Part shown: in pieces, positions 20,136 to 29,220 of the stretch
Layout of the letters: every line of letters begins with the position of its first letter
Numbering within the stretch: position 1 is the stretch's first letter
NCBI GenBank assembly: GCA_028689065.1
Contig: JAQTWX010000002.1
Location: 90,656 to 131,271, forward strand
Source: Candidatus Altimarinota bacterium
Lineage (GTDB): Bacteria; Patescibacteriota; Gracilibacteria; BD1-5; UBA2023
DNA length: 40,616 bases
Direction of reading: 5' to 3'
The notes under the pieces: model-generated
Told to the model about the DNA's origin: nothing
The model's input: the letters and a program-made list of their open reading frames with translations, nothing else
The model's database searches: none
Translations under genes and position numbers: made by a program

Positions 20136-20699
20136 ATGACAACAACAGAACTACCACAAGAAGAACTCAATAAAAAACAAGAAAAAGATATTTTTCTTAT
20201 CTTTTCAGTAATACTTTTTTCTATTGTATGTGCTATCTCTGCATTTCTATTTTTTGAAAATATGATGCTTACCTCTTCTATTGAAGCAAATAAAGCTGAG
20301 ACAATAAATTATGTAAATAGCATAGAAAAGCTCAAAAGTGATAAAAAAATCATAGCAGCAGAGCTTGTTATGAATAATAAGACTGAGATCCTTGATGCTA
20401 TCAAAAAAAGTGAAGCTCAATCATATATCAATGAACTTATAGATATATCTCGAAAATATAAGATAATATTTTCTGGATTCTCTTATGAAAATGGAAAAAT
20501 CACAACTGCTGCCACTTCTATCCCGGAGACAGTACTTGCAAATGATGATGGAGTTACCAAAATATCTCACCTCGTTAGAGATTATCGAACAGGAAGTGGA
20601 TATATCTTCCAACTTGCTCCAGTACTTTCTATCTCTGGTTATGAACAAAAACGTACATTCTCTCTAGAATTCAATGTATCGAATAATTCACAAAAATAA
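20136..20699 (+). CDS. PilN-like type IV pilus alignment protein
   Basis: A 187-residue protein with a short acidic cytoplasmic N-terminus (MTTTELPQEELNKKQEKD), one membrane helix (about 19-44) and a coiled-coil (SIEANKAETINYVNSIEKLKSDKK). A small extracytoplasmic alpha/beta domain follows, with YINELIDISRKYKIIFSGFSY. This matches the PilN/PilO bitopic layout. It is the first of three genes, followed by a PilO-like protein and PilC, which supports a role in the inner-membrane alignment complex of the type IV pilus. In-frame codons extend upstream to 19938 but run into divergent tsaE, so the ATG at 20136 is chosen. It has no UGA codon. The family call rests on topology and order, not a sequence motif. 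Confidence 0.65.
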   Translation: MTTTELPQEELNKKQEKDIFLIFSVILFSIVCAISAFLFFENMMLTSSIEANKAETINYVNSIEKLKSDKKIIAAELVMNNKTEILDAIKKSEAQSYINELIDISRKYKIIFSGFSYENGKITTAATSIPETVLANDDGVTKISHLVRDYRTGSGYIFQLAPVLSISGYEQKRTFSLEFNVSNNSQK

Positions 20700-20740
20700 T
20701 TCATAAATAATCTATTTTTATTTCTCATATAAAATCAGCT

Positions 20741-21292
20741 ATGCAAACAACTCTTCAAAATAAAGAGAAAAATAATAAACAAATGCTTTCTCTTATATTC
20801 CTTTCCCTTAGTATTGTTATCGGATTCTTTTTCACTATGGATCAAGGATATACTTACATGGAAAACAAAGATATGCTTGAAACAACTCGACAAGAAGTAA
20901 GTGAAAAAAAACTCTCACTTGAACAACTTCAAAACATGGCAAAAAACATCGAAAGTAATATAGAGCTTCAAGATGATCTTGGACGATATGGAGATACCTT
21001 TCGAGAAGATACAATTATCGACAGTATCTTTACTCCTGTTAATGGGATAAATATCGCAAATATCACCATGTCCAAGGGAGAAAAAGCTCCGAATGGACTC
21101 TCTCTTGCTACTATTTCACTCTCACTCAAAGCGCAAAATATCGCTACTCTTGAGAGTTTCCTGAACTACCTTACAAACAGTAAAACAAACAAGAAATCTT
21201 ACATTATCAAGAGTCTAAATTTTCCATTTGATACCACCAGAGATAGTTCTGTCTCTGTTATGATGGAGCTTGGTATGTATTATTTTGAATAA
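20741..21292 (+). CDS. PilO-like type IV pilus alignment protein
   Basis: A 183-residue protein with one membrane helix (about 16-34, LSLIFLSLSIVIGFFFTM). A coiled-coil follows (NKDMLETTRQEVSEKKLSLEQLQNMAKNIES), then a compact beta-rich domain ending LESFLNYLTNSKTNKKSYIIKSLNFPFD...MMELGMYYFE. The last segment, a helix, strand and measure of residual differences, is typical of PilO C-terminal domains. It lies between the PilN-like gene and pilC, all on the plus strand with gaps of 41 and 59 bases, so one operon is likely. It has no UGA codon. The start ATG has no Shine-Dalgarno sequence (AAAATCAGCT before it). Confidence 0.72.
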   Translation: MQTTLQNKEKNNKQMLSLIFLSLSIVIGFFFTMDQGYTYMENKDMLETTRQEVSEKKLSLEQLQNMAKNIESNIELQDDLGRYGDTFREDTIIDSIFTPVNGINIANITMSKGEKAPNGLSLATISLSLKAQNIATLESFLNYLTNSKTNKKSYIIKSLNFPFDTTRDSSVSVMMELGMYYFE

Positions 21293-21351
21293 ATACCAGC
21301 AATTTCTATACAAATTATTCTACATCTCAATAATTATTAGCTTTCATTATC

Positions 21352-22455
21352 ATGAAAACAGAAGCACAATCAATTACGAAAGAACTCCGTGAGGTACGAT
21401 TCTGGCATCGTATCAGCACAAAGGAAAAGGCTCTTTTTTATGAACATCTTGCAAATATGGTGGATGGTTGAGTACCAGTTATTGCTGCTCTTCGTTCATT
21501 TCTCGATAAAAATAGAAACGTAAAGATGGAGGTAGAAATTACCAATCTTCTTGTTTTTGTGGAATCTGGAGATAGCTTCAGTATTGCTATGAAAAAACTT
21601 CCAAGTATTTTCGATAAGAGGGAAGTTGCAATTATAGAAGCAGGAGAACAATCTGGAAGTATGCAACATTCCTTTGTAAGTTTGGCAAATGAACTCAGAA
21701 ATCAGGAAGAACTTACATCAAAAGTAAAAGGGGCTCTTACTTATCCTTTTATCATCGTTCTTTTTCTATTGGGAGCCGTTATGACGATAATGACCTATAT
21801 TATCCCAAAATTGGAACCACTTTTCATGGATAGCGGAGTAGAACTTCCCTTTGCCACACAGACACTTATAGCTACGAGTCGTTTCATCCAAGGGAATTTC
21901 TGGGGAATTATAATCATGATAATTGTTGCTATTCTGATTTTTCAAGCCTATGAAAAAAGTATTATCTGACGACGTTCTCTCGATGCACTTTATCTCAAAA
22001 TACCTGTAATCGGAGATGTATATCGTAATTTCATTATCGTACGAGTTGCTTCCACTCTTGCTCTTCTTCTTGAAGCAGGAATTCCTATCATTCGAACTCT
22101 TTGACTCACTGGAGAAGGAAGTAATAATCTTGTATTCCAAGAAAAGATAGAAAAAATCTCAAAAAACGTACAAAACGGAAAAAAAATAGCAGAAAGTATT
22201 GAAGCATCTGATCCAGATTTTCAAGTATTTACTCAAGATTTTTATCAGATTATCGCCGCAGGAGAACGTACTTCCACTGTAAACAAAGTATGTCATAAAC
22301 TCGCAGCCCAATACACAAGAGAAGTAGATAGTTCTATTTCCGTACTTGTTCGCTTCATCGAACCTCTCGCTATCCTTATAGCTGGAATGTTTGTCCTCTG
22401 GTTCGCCTTCGGGATATTTTCTGCAGTATTGAAAATTACCGAGACAGTTGGGTAA
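21352..22455 (+). CDS. pilC: PilC/GspF-family pilus inner-membrane platform protein (copy 1)
   Basis: A 367-residue polytopic protein that forms the inner-membrane base of type IV pili or type II secretion. It has two homologous GspF domains: FYEHLANMVDGGVPVIAALR with EAGEQSGSMQHSF, and later RVASTLALLLEAGIPIIRTLGLTGE with DFYQIIAAGERTSTVNKVC. Membrane helices lie at the end of domain 1 (about 140-160 and 185-205) and at the C-terminus. UGA at codons 40, 206 and 251 is read as Gly; codon 40 is in the conserved Gly-rich turn (DGG). It is the last gene of the pilN-pilO-pilC-like set. A second, more canonical paralogue lies at 31159-32271. Confidence 0.92.
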
Positions 22456-22469
22456 ATATTTTACCAATA

Positions 22470-22502
22470 AAAAGCACTTGAATATACTTCAAGTGCTTTT
22501 TA
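22470..22502. terminator. Bidirectional terminator between pilC and the GIY-YIG gene
   Basis: AAAAGCACTTGAA (22470-22482) and TTCAAGTGCTTTT (22488-22500) form a 13-base perfect stem with a 5-base loop and A/T flanks. It serves convergent genes. Confidence 0.92.
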
Positions 22503-22748
22503 TTATTTTCTCATAAGTATAATCTTCTGTTCTCTTGTCAGTTGTTTGATGGCGTATTCCCGTTTTCGTGCGTCGCTCATCGTCTCGAAAGTCTCGGTAT
22601 ATACGAGCTCCACCGGACGGCGGATCTTCGTATAATGAGCTCCGGATTTCAGATGGTTGTGCTCATGAAGTCGTTTCTCTATATCATTGGTCGAGCCAGT
22701 ATAGAACGAATCGTCCGAGCAACGAAGAATATAAGTGAAGTAAAGCAT
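22503..22748 (-). CDS. GIY-YIG domain protein (UPF0213/YhbQ type)
   Basis: An 81-residue single-domain GIY-YIG nuclease-like protein. The signature appears as FTYILRCSDDSFYTGSTND with the paired Tyr and Gly residues. The conserved Arg is in EKRLHEH, followed by the helix RPVELVYTETFETMSDARKREYAIKQ with its catalytic-type Glu. It has the usual length of the small stand-alone UPF0213 group; the cellular role of that group is unclear, with DNA repair proposed. It starts one base after the ABC-F gene ends, so they are co-transcribed. It has no UGA. The stop lies in the flank of the shared terminator. Confidence 0.9.
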   Translation of the reverse strand: MLYFTYILRCSDDSFYTGSTNDIEKRLHEHNHLKSGAHYTKIRRPVELVYTETFETMSDARKREYAIKQLTREQKIILMRK

Positions 22749-22749
22749 A

Positions 22750-24210
22750 CTATCTATCTAATTCCAAATACTCATCAATCCGAATCTGCCAGAGGAATTC
22801 ATCCACGTGGGATACAATAACCATAGCTCCTTCATAGGCATCGAGTGCTTCGGCGATGATTGGAAGATGGCGGAAGTTGATGTGATTGGTCGGTTCGTCG
22901 AGGATGAGGAGTCCTGGTTGAAGGAGTACGAGTCGTGCGAAGGAAACAAGTCCTTTCTGCCCTTCTGACAGGTATCGGATCTGTTGTTTCATGATCTCCC
23001 CGGTAATAAGGAACCCGGCGGCAGTTCCGCGAAGATACTGTTCCTCGACGAGGATTCCTCTCTCTTTGATGGCGTCCGCGAGACACTCGTACACGGTCTG
23101 ATCGAAATCGAGCGTAGAGAAGTCCTGACGATAGTACCCGACACGGATTCCGGGAGCGATGGTCGCCCCGGCAGACTTACCAGAAGCAAGTGTTTCGAGA
23201 AGTGTTGTCTTCCCTATCCCATTCGGTCCGGAGAGTGCTAGATGTGTATCTTTTCCAAGTTTTATATCCGCGGTCTTTTCGACGATTTCATGGTTTTCAA
23301 TAACCGAGAACTTTTGTATGGAGAGAATAGTCCCTCCGATATCTTCCTGCATCGGGATAGTAAATGGTCGAATGGCACGGTCTTCGCGACGAGTATCGAC
23401 CATTGCATCTTCAAGTTCTTCTGCTTTATCTCGCATCTTTTTTGCAACAAGACGGAGTTTCCCTCCCTTGTGCGCAAAGACATTGGCTTGTTCTTTGTTC
23501 GCTTGTGCTTCTTTGGCAAGCTGGGCGTTTTTCATATTTTCCCGTTCAATCTGTGCCTTGATTCGCTCGACCACGTCGTAGTAATCCCCGACGAACTGCT
23601 CCACCTTCTTGGTAAATACATCGAGGTAGAGAACTCCATCAGTAAAAGCATTCAAAAACTCTGCATCATGAGAGATGACGATACAAGTTTTCTTATACGC
23701 TCGAAGAAAATCGGTCAGGTGGTCGATTCCTGCTCGGTCGAGATTGTTGGTCGGCTCATCGAGGAGAAGGATATCCGGCTTCTGGATAAGTGCGGATGCT
23801 AAAAGGAGACGTGCCTGCTGTCCTCCGGAAAACGCGTTGATAAGCTTATCGAGAGGTGCCTTGAGATTGACAATTTCGAGCACTTCTGCGATTCGAGCAT
23901 CGATATTATATACTGTGTCGTCTGCAAAGTATTTTCGGAAAAATGCCTGTACAGTAAGCTCTTTATCTTCCGGGAGCATAATCTGTCGAGAAATAGCGAT
24001 ACGAAGGTCACGATCAATACTAATTTTCCCATATTTTGGTTGAAGTTCTCCCATCATGAGCTTGAACATGGTACTCTTTCCCGCACCATTCTGCCCCATG
24101 ATTGTCATCTTTTGTCCTTCACGAACAGAAAAACTTGCCTCCTCAAGGATTACTTTAAGTCCAAATTCGAACTGTACTTTATCAAATCGTATAACGGTTT
24201 CTGAAGCCAT
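22750..24210 (-). CDS. ABC-F family ATPase
   Basis: A 486-residue soluble protein with two ABC ATPase domains and no membrane helices, the ABC-F plan of ribosome-associated translation factors and antibiotic-protection proteins. Domain 1 has Walker A MGQNGAGKST (about 38-47), signature FSGGQQARLLLASAL and Walker B ILLLDEPTNNLD. A charged coiled-coil linker follows (RIKAQIERENMKNAQLAKEA), then domain 2 with SGPNGIGKTT, YLSEGQKGLVSFARL, and LLILDEPTNHIN. The second signature reads LSEGQ rather than LSGGQ. It is shorter than EttA-type members (about 555), with no visible arm subdomain. It has no UGA codon, and richer GC in the coding strand than its neighbours. Confidence 0.93.
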   Translation of the reverse strand: MASETVIRFDKVQFEFGLKVILEEASFSVREGQKMTIMGQNGAGKSTMFKLMMGELQPKYGKISIDRDLRIAISRQIMLPEDKELTVQAFFRKYFADDTVYNIDARIAEVLEIVNLKAPLDKLINAFSGGQQARLLLASALIQKPDILLLDEPTNNLDRAGIDHLTDFLRAYKKTCIVISHDAEFLNAFTDGVLYLDVFTKKVEQFVGDYYDVVERIKAQIERENMKNAQLAKEAQANKEQANVFAHKGGKLRLVAKKMRDKAEELEDAMVDTRREDRAIRPFTIPMQEDIGGTILSIQKFSVIENHEIVEKTADIKLGKDTHLALSGPNGIGKTTLLETLASGKSAGATIAPGIRVGYYRQDFSTLDFDQTVYECLADAIKERGILVEEQYLRGTAAGFLITGEIMKQQIRYLSEGQKGLVSFARLVLLQPGLLILDEPTNHINFRHLPIIAEALDAYEGAMVIVSHVDEFLWQIRIDEYLELDR

Positions 24211-24244
24211 AGAAAAAATAATCGTAAAATAATTAAACGGGGGG

Positions 24245-24272
24245 ATTATAGGGAAAAAGTCAGAAAAAACAA
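24245..24272 (-). promoter_or_regulatory. Promoter of the ABC-F gene
   Basis: Minus strand: TTGTTT (24272-24267), a 16-base spacer and TATAAT (24250-24245), followed by CCCCCCG. It lies 35 bases before the start codon and directly after the terminator at 24291-24317. Confidence 0.65.
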
Positions 24273-24290
24273 ATCGAGAAACCTTAAAAG

Positions 24291-24317
24291 ATAAATCCCT
24301 CCAAGAGAGGGATTTAT
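24291..24317 (-). terminator. Terminator of the 240-residue unknown gene
   Basis: ATAAATCCCTC (24291-24301) and GAGGGATTTAT (24307-24317) form a perfect 11-base stem with a 5-base loop, 9 bases after the minus-strand stop. Confidence 0.85.
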
Positions 24318-24325
24318 TGTAAATA

Positions 24326-25048
24326 TTATTTCTCTATACTTCCATCTATCCATTCTTCTTCCTCTTTTTCCTCTTCTCATCCATCCTCCTCAGAAATAAC
24401 ATCTGGATCAATACTACCGATAATAAATCCGATAATACTCCAAAGATTTCGTGCAGTTACATCTCTATCTTCTGTCGCTATATAAGAAACAGGATAGATT
24501 TTACCGATAATAGAAAGGCTTTTTCCTGTCTCTACAAAAGCATAGAGCTCAGTATCAAATGTATCATTTTCATATACCAATCGGAGTCGAATACGAAAAT
24601 CTTCTATCTTTTCATTCCATACTCCACTCACATGAATCCCTCCGACAGAGAGTCCAAAGGTCTCGAAATTATAGTCCCCCTGGAGAGGATAGTGTTCCAA
24701 AAATAAAGGCATTCATGAGAGATTCTTTTCTGTAATCTCATTCATTTCTCGTGTTTCTATTTCAGGATTTTTTTGGAAAAATACATTGGGAAGTACAATA
24801 TCTCCTGCTTGTTTTTCATCACTTACTGGAAGAGATTCAGAGAGAAAAAATACCGTATCTGGATTAAATTCTTCATTTATCGATACAAGTACCCGTTCGA
24901 TAGATATGGTATATTCTCCAATAATACGAATATTTCCATGAGAAAAAACCTGATATGAAAGATTCGGAAGTGATACTTTTTTTGCTTCTGTTTGTGCAAT
25001 TATCAGATTAAAAATAGCAGGGTCACGAACAATAATAGCATGTATCAT
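24326..25048 (-). CDS. Unknown protein, 240 residues, acidic tail
   Basis: I do not recognise this protein. Read through two UGA codons (24713-24715 as Gly before MPLFLEHY, and 24377-24379 in the acidic tail) it is one 240-residue protein; the standard code gives two adjacent 111-codon halves. There is no signal peptide or clear membrane helix. The composition is beta-rich with alternating hydrophobics (YTISIERVLVSINEEF, IRLRLVYENDTFDTELYAFVE). The first half reads like a sensor or ATPase-inhibitor fold but shows no motif I can name. It ends in a Glu-rich stretch and IDGSIEK. It has its own promoter and terminator, so it is a single-gene unit. Confidence 0.8.
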
Positions 25049-25079
25049 AGAATATACTTAAAGAGGTAATTTTGGGGCG

Positions 25080-25107
25080 ATTATATGAAAAAAGTATTTT
25101 TAATCAA
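25080..25107 (-). promoter_or_regulatory. Promoter of the 240-residue unknown gene
   Basis: Minus strand: TTGATT (25107-25102), a 16-base spacer and TATAAT (25085-25080), followed by CGCCCC. It lies 32 bases before the start codon. Confidence 0.72.
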
Positions 25108-25116
25108 AAGAAACAA

Positions 25117-25154
25117 AAAATATCCACACCAATTCCCTTGGTATGGATATTTTA
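25117..25154 (-). terminator. Terminator of the GGDEF-like operon
   Basis: AAAATATCCACACC and GGTATGGATATTTT form an inverted repeat with one mismatch and a 10-base loop, directly after the minus-strand stop at 25157. Confidence 0.8.
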
Positions 25155-25156
25155 TA

Positions 25157-25612
25157 TTATACTTTTGTGATGATGTCTGGTTTTGTTATAGCAGAAACAT
25201 TATTTGCTATATGTTCACATGGAAGATCTCTCTTTTGTCTTTCAAGCTCTTTTATTATAAGTTTCTTCAGACATTGTTTTATAAAATTAATTTCTTGAGT
25301 AATATCTATATCAAAAGCAATTAAATGAATTGTATTGTAATATTCAAAGAATATTTGTCTAAATACATCTTTGATATTTTTTTTCCATTCATCATCCGAT
25401 CGTCCTTGTTGAAATTTGTTAAAAATCATTTCTAATGTCTCCTCTGAATCTTTTCCTTCTTTTTGTTTCAGATAAAGATTATCATTTTTATACTCAAAAA
25501 GAGAGAGGATATTACTTAGTTCTTTATCATCCGACAAAAGCCACTGGTAAAAAGCAATCAATGAAGATTCTGAAGTCATGTTTTCAGGGGATGTGGAAAA
25601 TTTGTTGTTCAT
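25157..25612 (-). CDS. Unknown 151-residue helical protein
   Basis: I do not recognise the family. The protein is mostly alpha-helical and charged, with no signal peptide or membrane segment, so it is probably cytoplasmic. Features are SLIAFYQWLLSDDKELSNIL near the N-terminus, a polar middle (KQKEGKDSEETLEMIFNKFQ) and a long helix INFIKQCLKKLIIKELERQKR. It starts one base after the stop of the GGDEF-like gene upstream, with no room for a promoter, so it is probably translated from the same mRNA and may act with that protein. It has no UGA codon, which contrasts with its neighbour's 14. Confidence 0.75.
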   Translation of the reverse strand: MNNKFSTSPENMTSESSLIAFYQWLLSDDKELSNILSLFEYKNDNLYLKQKEGKDSEETLEMIFNKFQQGRSDDEWKKNIKDVFRQIFFEYYNTIHLIAFDIDITQEINFIKQCLKKLIIKELERQKRDLPCEHIANNVSAITKPDIITKV

Positions 25613-25613
25613 A

Positions 25614-27623
25614 TTATATTACATGGGTAAATAAAAATTTTAAAAGTCCTCATTCTCTCTGGAAGTGGAGCATACCTCCGCCCGGAAGTGAAATGTCTTT
25701 CGGGAGAATATTCCCGGTCGTAACAGTATCAATAATTCTATTGAGTAATTTGCCAAATTCTGGATTTTTTAGAAGTCTTGTTAGATTCTGTTCATTCACT
25801 CCTGATCAAAGCTCTAGACTTATTGTTTCTCGTATATTTTTGTATTTTTTGAGGAGTACTCTCTTTCTTAAAAGTATCGCTTCGATAGTTTTATGAAGAG
25901 CAGTAGATTCATCGAGATTTTTAAATATTTTCTCATTATCTTCCGCTGTACGAACTGCTTCAAGAGTATGACTCGAACGTCCTTCTAGTCCTGTATACTG
26001 AAGTTCTTTCTCTATAGAAACAAGTATCTGAGCACTTTCTTTCTTTCATACTCCCAGAAAGAATACTCGAATCTCGTCTCCGCCGAGCGATATGAGTGCA
26101 TCTGGATAAGACATTCTGATTCTCTCGACAAAAAGCGTAAATTTATCTGTCATTTCTTTTCCTGCTGTCAGAAGATCATCGGGTGAGTACGTTCCAGAAC
26201 CGACTTTCTTGGCAAGTTGTCAGAAAGATTGGAGGTTTTCTATTCCCATGTCCTTGATATCTATAAAAACCCGCATCCCAGATTTATTACCAACCATGTG
26301 CATGAAGTGCTCACGAGTCATAACACCCTTGAATGTCTCAAGAAGTGATTGTGTTCTAATAATTCCCTGCGAGAAATCCTGACTGATATCTCTGGCTGTT
26401 TTCAGATCCTTTTCAAGATTACGTGCCGGAACAATGAAATCGAATCATTTATTGAGCGTATCGATATACCTCTCTATGTATTCTGCAAGAGCCTTTGGCT
26501 CGATACCAGCTCATGTTGCCCCATGCTTTCGAATCTGACGAAGAAGCTCCGGATTCAATATTTTTTGTCCTCCGATCTCAAATACCACAGAATCTTCCGC
26601 TCCATCGATTGTAAATTTCACATCTTTCCACTGTGTCATAATCCCCTCTTCTATTTGTAAAAATGCCTTCGCATAGACTTCATAACGACTCTTATCAAAA
26701 GTATGAACAGTGATTTCGAAACTTGCAAGTCCATCGCGAGCTACCCCCTCCGCTCCAGCAAATGAGAGGAGTTTATCCTTCCCTTGAGCCTGCTCTCAAA
26801 CACTCGCTTTCCCAATTCAGAAGTTGAAATACTTCCGAATATCGGCTTCTATATCGGCAACACTTATGCCTTTTTCCTGAGCCTGTGCTCAGATAGTATC
26901 GTGCATATCATGGATTACTCCATCTATGAACTGCTGTTTTGATGTCATATTGCCAAACAGAGCCTGTCCCACAGGAGTTCCTGGTGGAACGGAAATACTC
27001 AGATTCTTGTAATCATCTCTCACTAAACGTATATGATTGGTATGTTCATGTGCACGGACATACCCTTCAGCTCACTGCATGATTTTTGTTTTGCTCACTT
27101 CCATAAGAGAGTCCACAAAATCCTGTCCATGGGTATCATTGAGTTTCTTGATTCCTGCAAAACCTATATTAACGATATCGTTTCCGGGAATAAGACGTAA
27201 TACTTCGATGAGCGGATGATTCTTCGCAAGGATATTTGAAAGAATACGTTTTTTAATAGTATCGAGAGATAAACTAAAATGAATGGATTGTATGTTTTTT
27301 TGTTCTATGATTCGGGAAAATTCTTCACGAACTTCTCGTTCTGCATGTCCATGAATATTTTCAATAAAAAGATTCTTTCCTTTTATTCTATAATTTATGA
27401 TTTTCCCTATTTCAGAAAACTTCGGAATGACAATTGCTCAAATATCCGAGTGGCGAAGTATATTTTTTACATGTGAACTTTCCTTGATGTCCAATACTCA
27501 TATAATCCTACGTGCAAACTCTTCCTTTAATATAGGACTTTTTTGGATGTTTCACTTTGAAATTGACAAAATCCCTCTCTTTTCTGAAGGTGATAATCAG
27601 GTAAATAATGGCGTATTAAACAT
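25614..27623 (-). CDS. Large protein with two degenerate GGDEF-like modules
   Basis: A 669-residue cytoplasmic-looking protein that is invisible to standard-code ORF finding because 14 UGA codons interrupt it (residues 9, 24, 42, 62, 184, 245, 269, 276, 371, 393, 468, 526, 606, 658). Read as Gly, the frame is open from ATG to TAA with exactly 670 codons. Residues 152-169 (NIGFAGIKKLNDTHGQDF) resemble the metal- and base-binding first half of a GGDEF domain, with the active loop lost. Residues 449-524 have FIDIKDMGIENL followed by SLGGDEIRVFF (GGDEI at 514-518), the shape of a second GGDEF module. Between them is a mixed region with FAGAEGVARDGLA and a short helical linker. I see no membrane helix or signal domain. 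The assignment to GGDEF is inference from motif spacing; cyclase activity is not established. Confidence 0.7.
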
Positions 27624-27718
27624 CAAGAGAAAATAGGTAGTTACATATATATCTCTATATTGCCATATAATGAGTATTTAAGCAAAAAATGGTCTTATAA
27701 AAATACTTGAAAATACTT

Positions 27719-27746
27719 TTGCCTTTTCTTTCCTTTTCCATATACT
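27719..27746 (+). promoter_or_regulatory. Promoter of the tRNA-His/rpsA unit
   Basis: TTGCCT (27719-27724), a 16-base spacer and TATACT (27741-27746), followed by TGCCCCCG. About 60 bases of leader precede the tRNA. rpsA follows the tRNA by 32 bases without an obvious promoter of its own. Confidence 0.62.
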
Positions 27747-27809
27747 TGCCCCCGCTTCTTCCAAAAGAGCTCTTTTTTATGTTTCTTTTTACATAAAAAT
27801 TATAACCAT

Positions 27810-27887
27810 GGCGGTCGTAGTTCAATTGGTTAGAGCGCCAGACTGTGAATCTGGATGTTGCGAGTTCAAGCCTCGTCGACCGCCCCA
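27810..27887 (+). tRNA. tRNA-His (GTG)
   Basis: A complete cloverleaf. The acceptor arm GCGGTCG pairs with CGACCGC. The extra G-1 at 27810 faces C73, the identity element of tRNA-His. The anticodon loop is CTGTGAA with GTG at 27845-27847, and the T-arm contains GTTCAAG. CCA is encoded in the gene (27885-27887). It is the only tRNA I find in the window; the tRNA-Gly(UCA) needed to read UGA is not here. Confidence 0.97.
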
Positions 27888-27919
27888 TTAATTTTTTATT
27901 TTTTAACCTTTATTTCTTT

Positions 27920-29104
27920 ATGTCTAAGACTGAAGATTTTGGATTAGTACTCAAAGATTCTGCTCCAATTCATACTCCTAATATGGGAGAGCTTGTATCT
28001 GGAACTGTTATCAGTGCAAATCAGAAGATGATTCTTGTGGACCTTAATGGTCAATTTACCGGTATTATTTCCGGATCTCACATGACTTCTTCTACAGAAG
28101 ATTCATCTGCAATAAAAGCAGGAGATCTCGTTGATGCAATTGTAATTGGTGATGATAAAGATTCAGGACTATTTATGCTTTCTCTTCGAAAAGCAAGTCA
28201 GATTAAACTTATCGCAAAACTCCACTCAAATTTTGATACAAAAGAAATTATTACTGTTATACCAAATGAAGCAAACAAGGGAGGTCTCCTTATTGACCTT
28301 GACGGAATCAAGGGATTTATCCCAGTTTCTCAACTCACTCCTATGAACTACCCTCGTGTAGAAGGAGCAAACCCAGAAAAGATTCTTGAACACCTCGGAC
28401 GATTGGTTGGAAAACCATTCAAGGTTCGTGTTATCAATGTTGACCAGGACGGAAAGAAGATTATCTTCTCTGAAAAGGCAGCACTTGAAGAAGCACGTGG
28501 AGAATCTCTCAAGAAACTCAAGATTGGAGACAATGTTGACGGAACAGTGAGTGGTATTCTTACTTACGGTCTCTTTATTACCTTCAATGGTCTCGAAGGT
28601 CTCGTACACGTTTCTGAAATTGATTGGGGACATGTATCTGATCCAAGCAAATTTGCGAAGGTTGGAGATAAAGTAAAAGTTCAAGTTATCGGTATCGATG
28701 CTGATAAAATTAGCCTTTCTATGAAGCGCCTCAAGCCAAATCCATGGCAAGTTCTCGCTGAAAAATACAAGGTAAATGATATCATCGAAGCTCCAGTAAT
28801 GCGAATTTCTCAGTTCGGAATATTCCTTTCTCTTGATGGAGGAATCAGTGGTCTTATCCACCTTTCTGAAATTTCTCATACTATGGTAAAAGATGTTTCT
28901 GAATATGCAAAGGTTGGTGAAAATGTAAAAGCAAAAATTATTACTTTCGATCCAATCGCAAAACGAATCGGTCTCTCTATAAAAGCTCTTGAGGCAGCTC
29001 CAGAAGTGGTAGCTCCTACTGAAGCTCCTGTAGTAGAAGAAAAGAAAGTGAAAAAGACAACAAAAAAGAAAGAAGAAGCTTCTGTTGAAGTAGCTGCTGA
29101 ATAA
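27920..29104 (+). CDS. rpsA: 30S ribosomal protein S1
   Basis: A 394-residue RNA-binding ribosomal protein with four S1 OB-fold repeats. Repeat 1 is about 22-93 (MGELVSGTVISANQKMILVDLNG), repeat 2 about 110-190, repeat 3 about 203-275 (GDNVDGTVSGILTYGLFITFNGLEGLVHVSEI) and repeat 4 about 288-365 (VNDIIEAPVMRISQFGIFLSLDGGISGLIHLSEI). A Lys/Glu/Ala-rich tail closes it. S1 usually has four to six repeats. It uses only GGN glycine codons, with no UGA at all in a Gly-rich protein. The open frame extends upstream into the tRNA, but ATG 27920 is the first start after it. In a genome without Shine-Dalgarno sequences, S1 is likely important for mRNA loading. Confidence 0.95.
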   Translation: MSKTEDFGLVLKDSAPIHTPNMGELVSGTVISANQKMILVDLNGQFTGIISGSHMTSSTEDSSAIKAGDLVDAIVIGDDKDSGLFMLSLRKASQIKLIAKLHSNFDTKEIITVIPNEANKGGLLIDLDGIKGFIPVSQLTPMNYPRVEGANPEKILEHLGRLVGKPFKVRVINVDQDGKKIIFSEKAALEEARGESLKKLKIGDNVDGTVSGILTYGLFITFNGLEGLVHVSEIDWGHVSDPSKFAKVGDKVKVQVIGIDADKISLSMKRLKPNPWQVLAEKYKVNDIIEAPVMRISQFGIFLSLDGGISGLIHLSEISHTMVKDVSEYAKVGENVKAKIITFDPIAKRIGLSIKALEAAPEVVAPTEAPVVEEKKVKKTTKKKEEASVEVAAE

Positions 29105-29115
29105 TTCAGATTACA

Positions 29116-29150
29116 AAAATCCCTCACTTCATGAAAAGTGAGGGATTTTA
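29116..29150 (+). terminator. Terminator of rpsA
   Basis: AAAATCCCTCACTT and AAGTGAGGGATTTT form a strong stem with a loop of about 6 bases, followed by ATTTTT, 12 bases after the rpsA stop. Confidence 0.92.
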
Positions 29151-29159
29151 TTTTTGTGC

Positions 29160-29187
29160 TTGCTTCCCTGTCGATAACACATATAAT
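29160..29187 (+). promoter_or_regulatory. Promoter of the small membrane protein/protease unit
   Basis: TTGCTT (29160-29165), a 16-base spacer and TATAAT (29182-29187), followed by CCATC. It lies 34 bases before the start codon at 29221. Confidence 0.72.
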
Positions 29188-29220
29188 CCATCTGTATATT
29201 TTAGTTATTGAATATATTCT

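Noticed and set aside
27655-27888. Minus-strand ORF with a plausible protein start over the tRNA-His.
   Set aside because: It is antisense to a perfect tRNA and has no coding features; a common artefact over tRNA genes.
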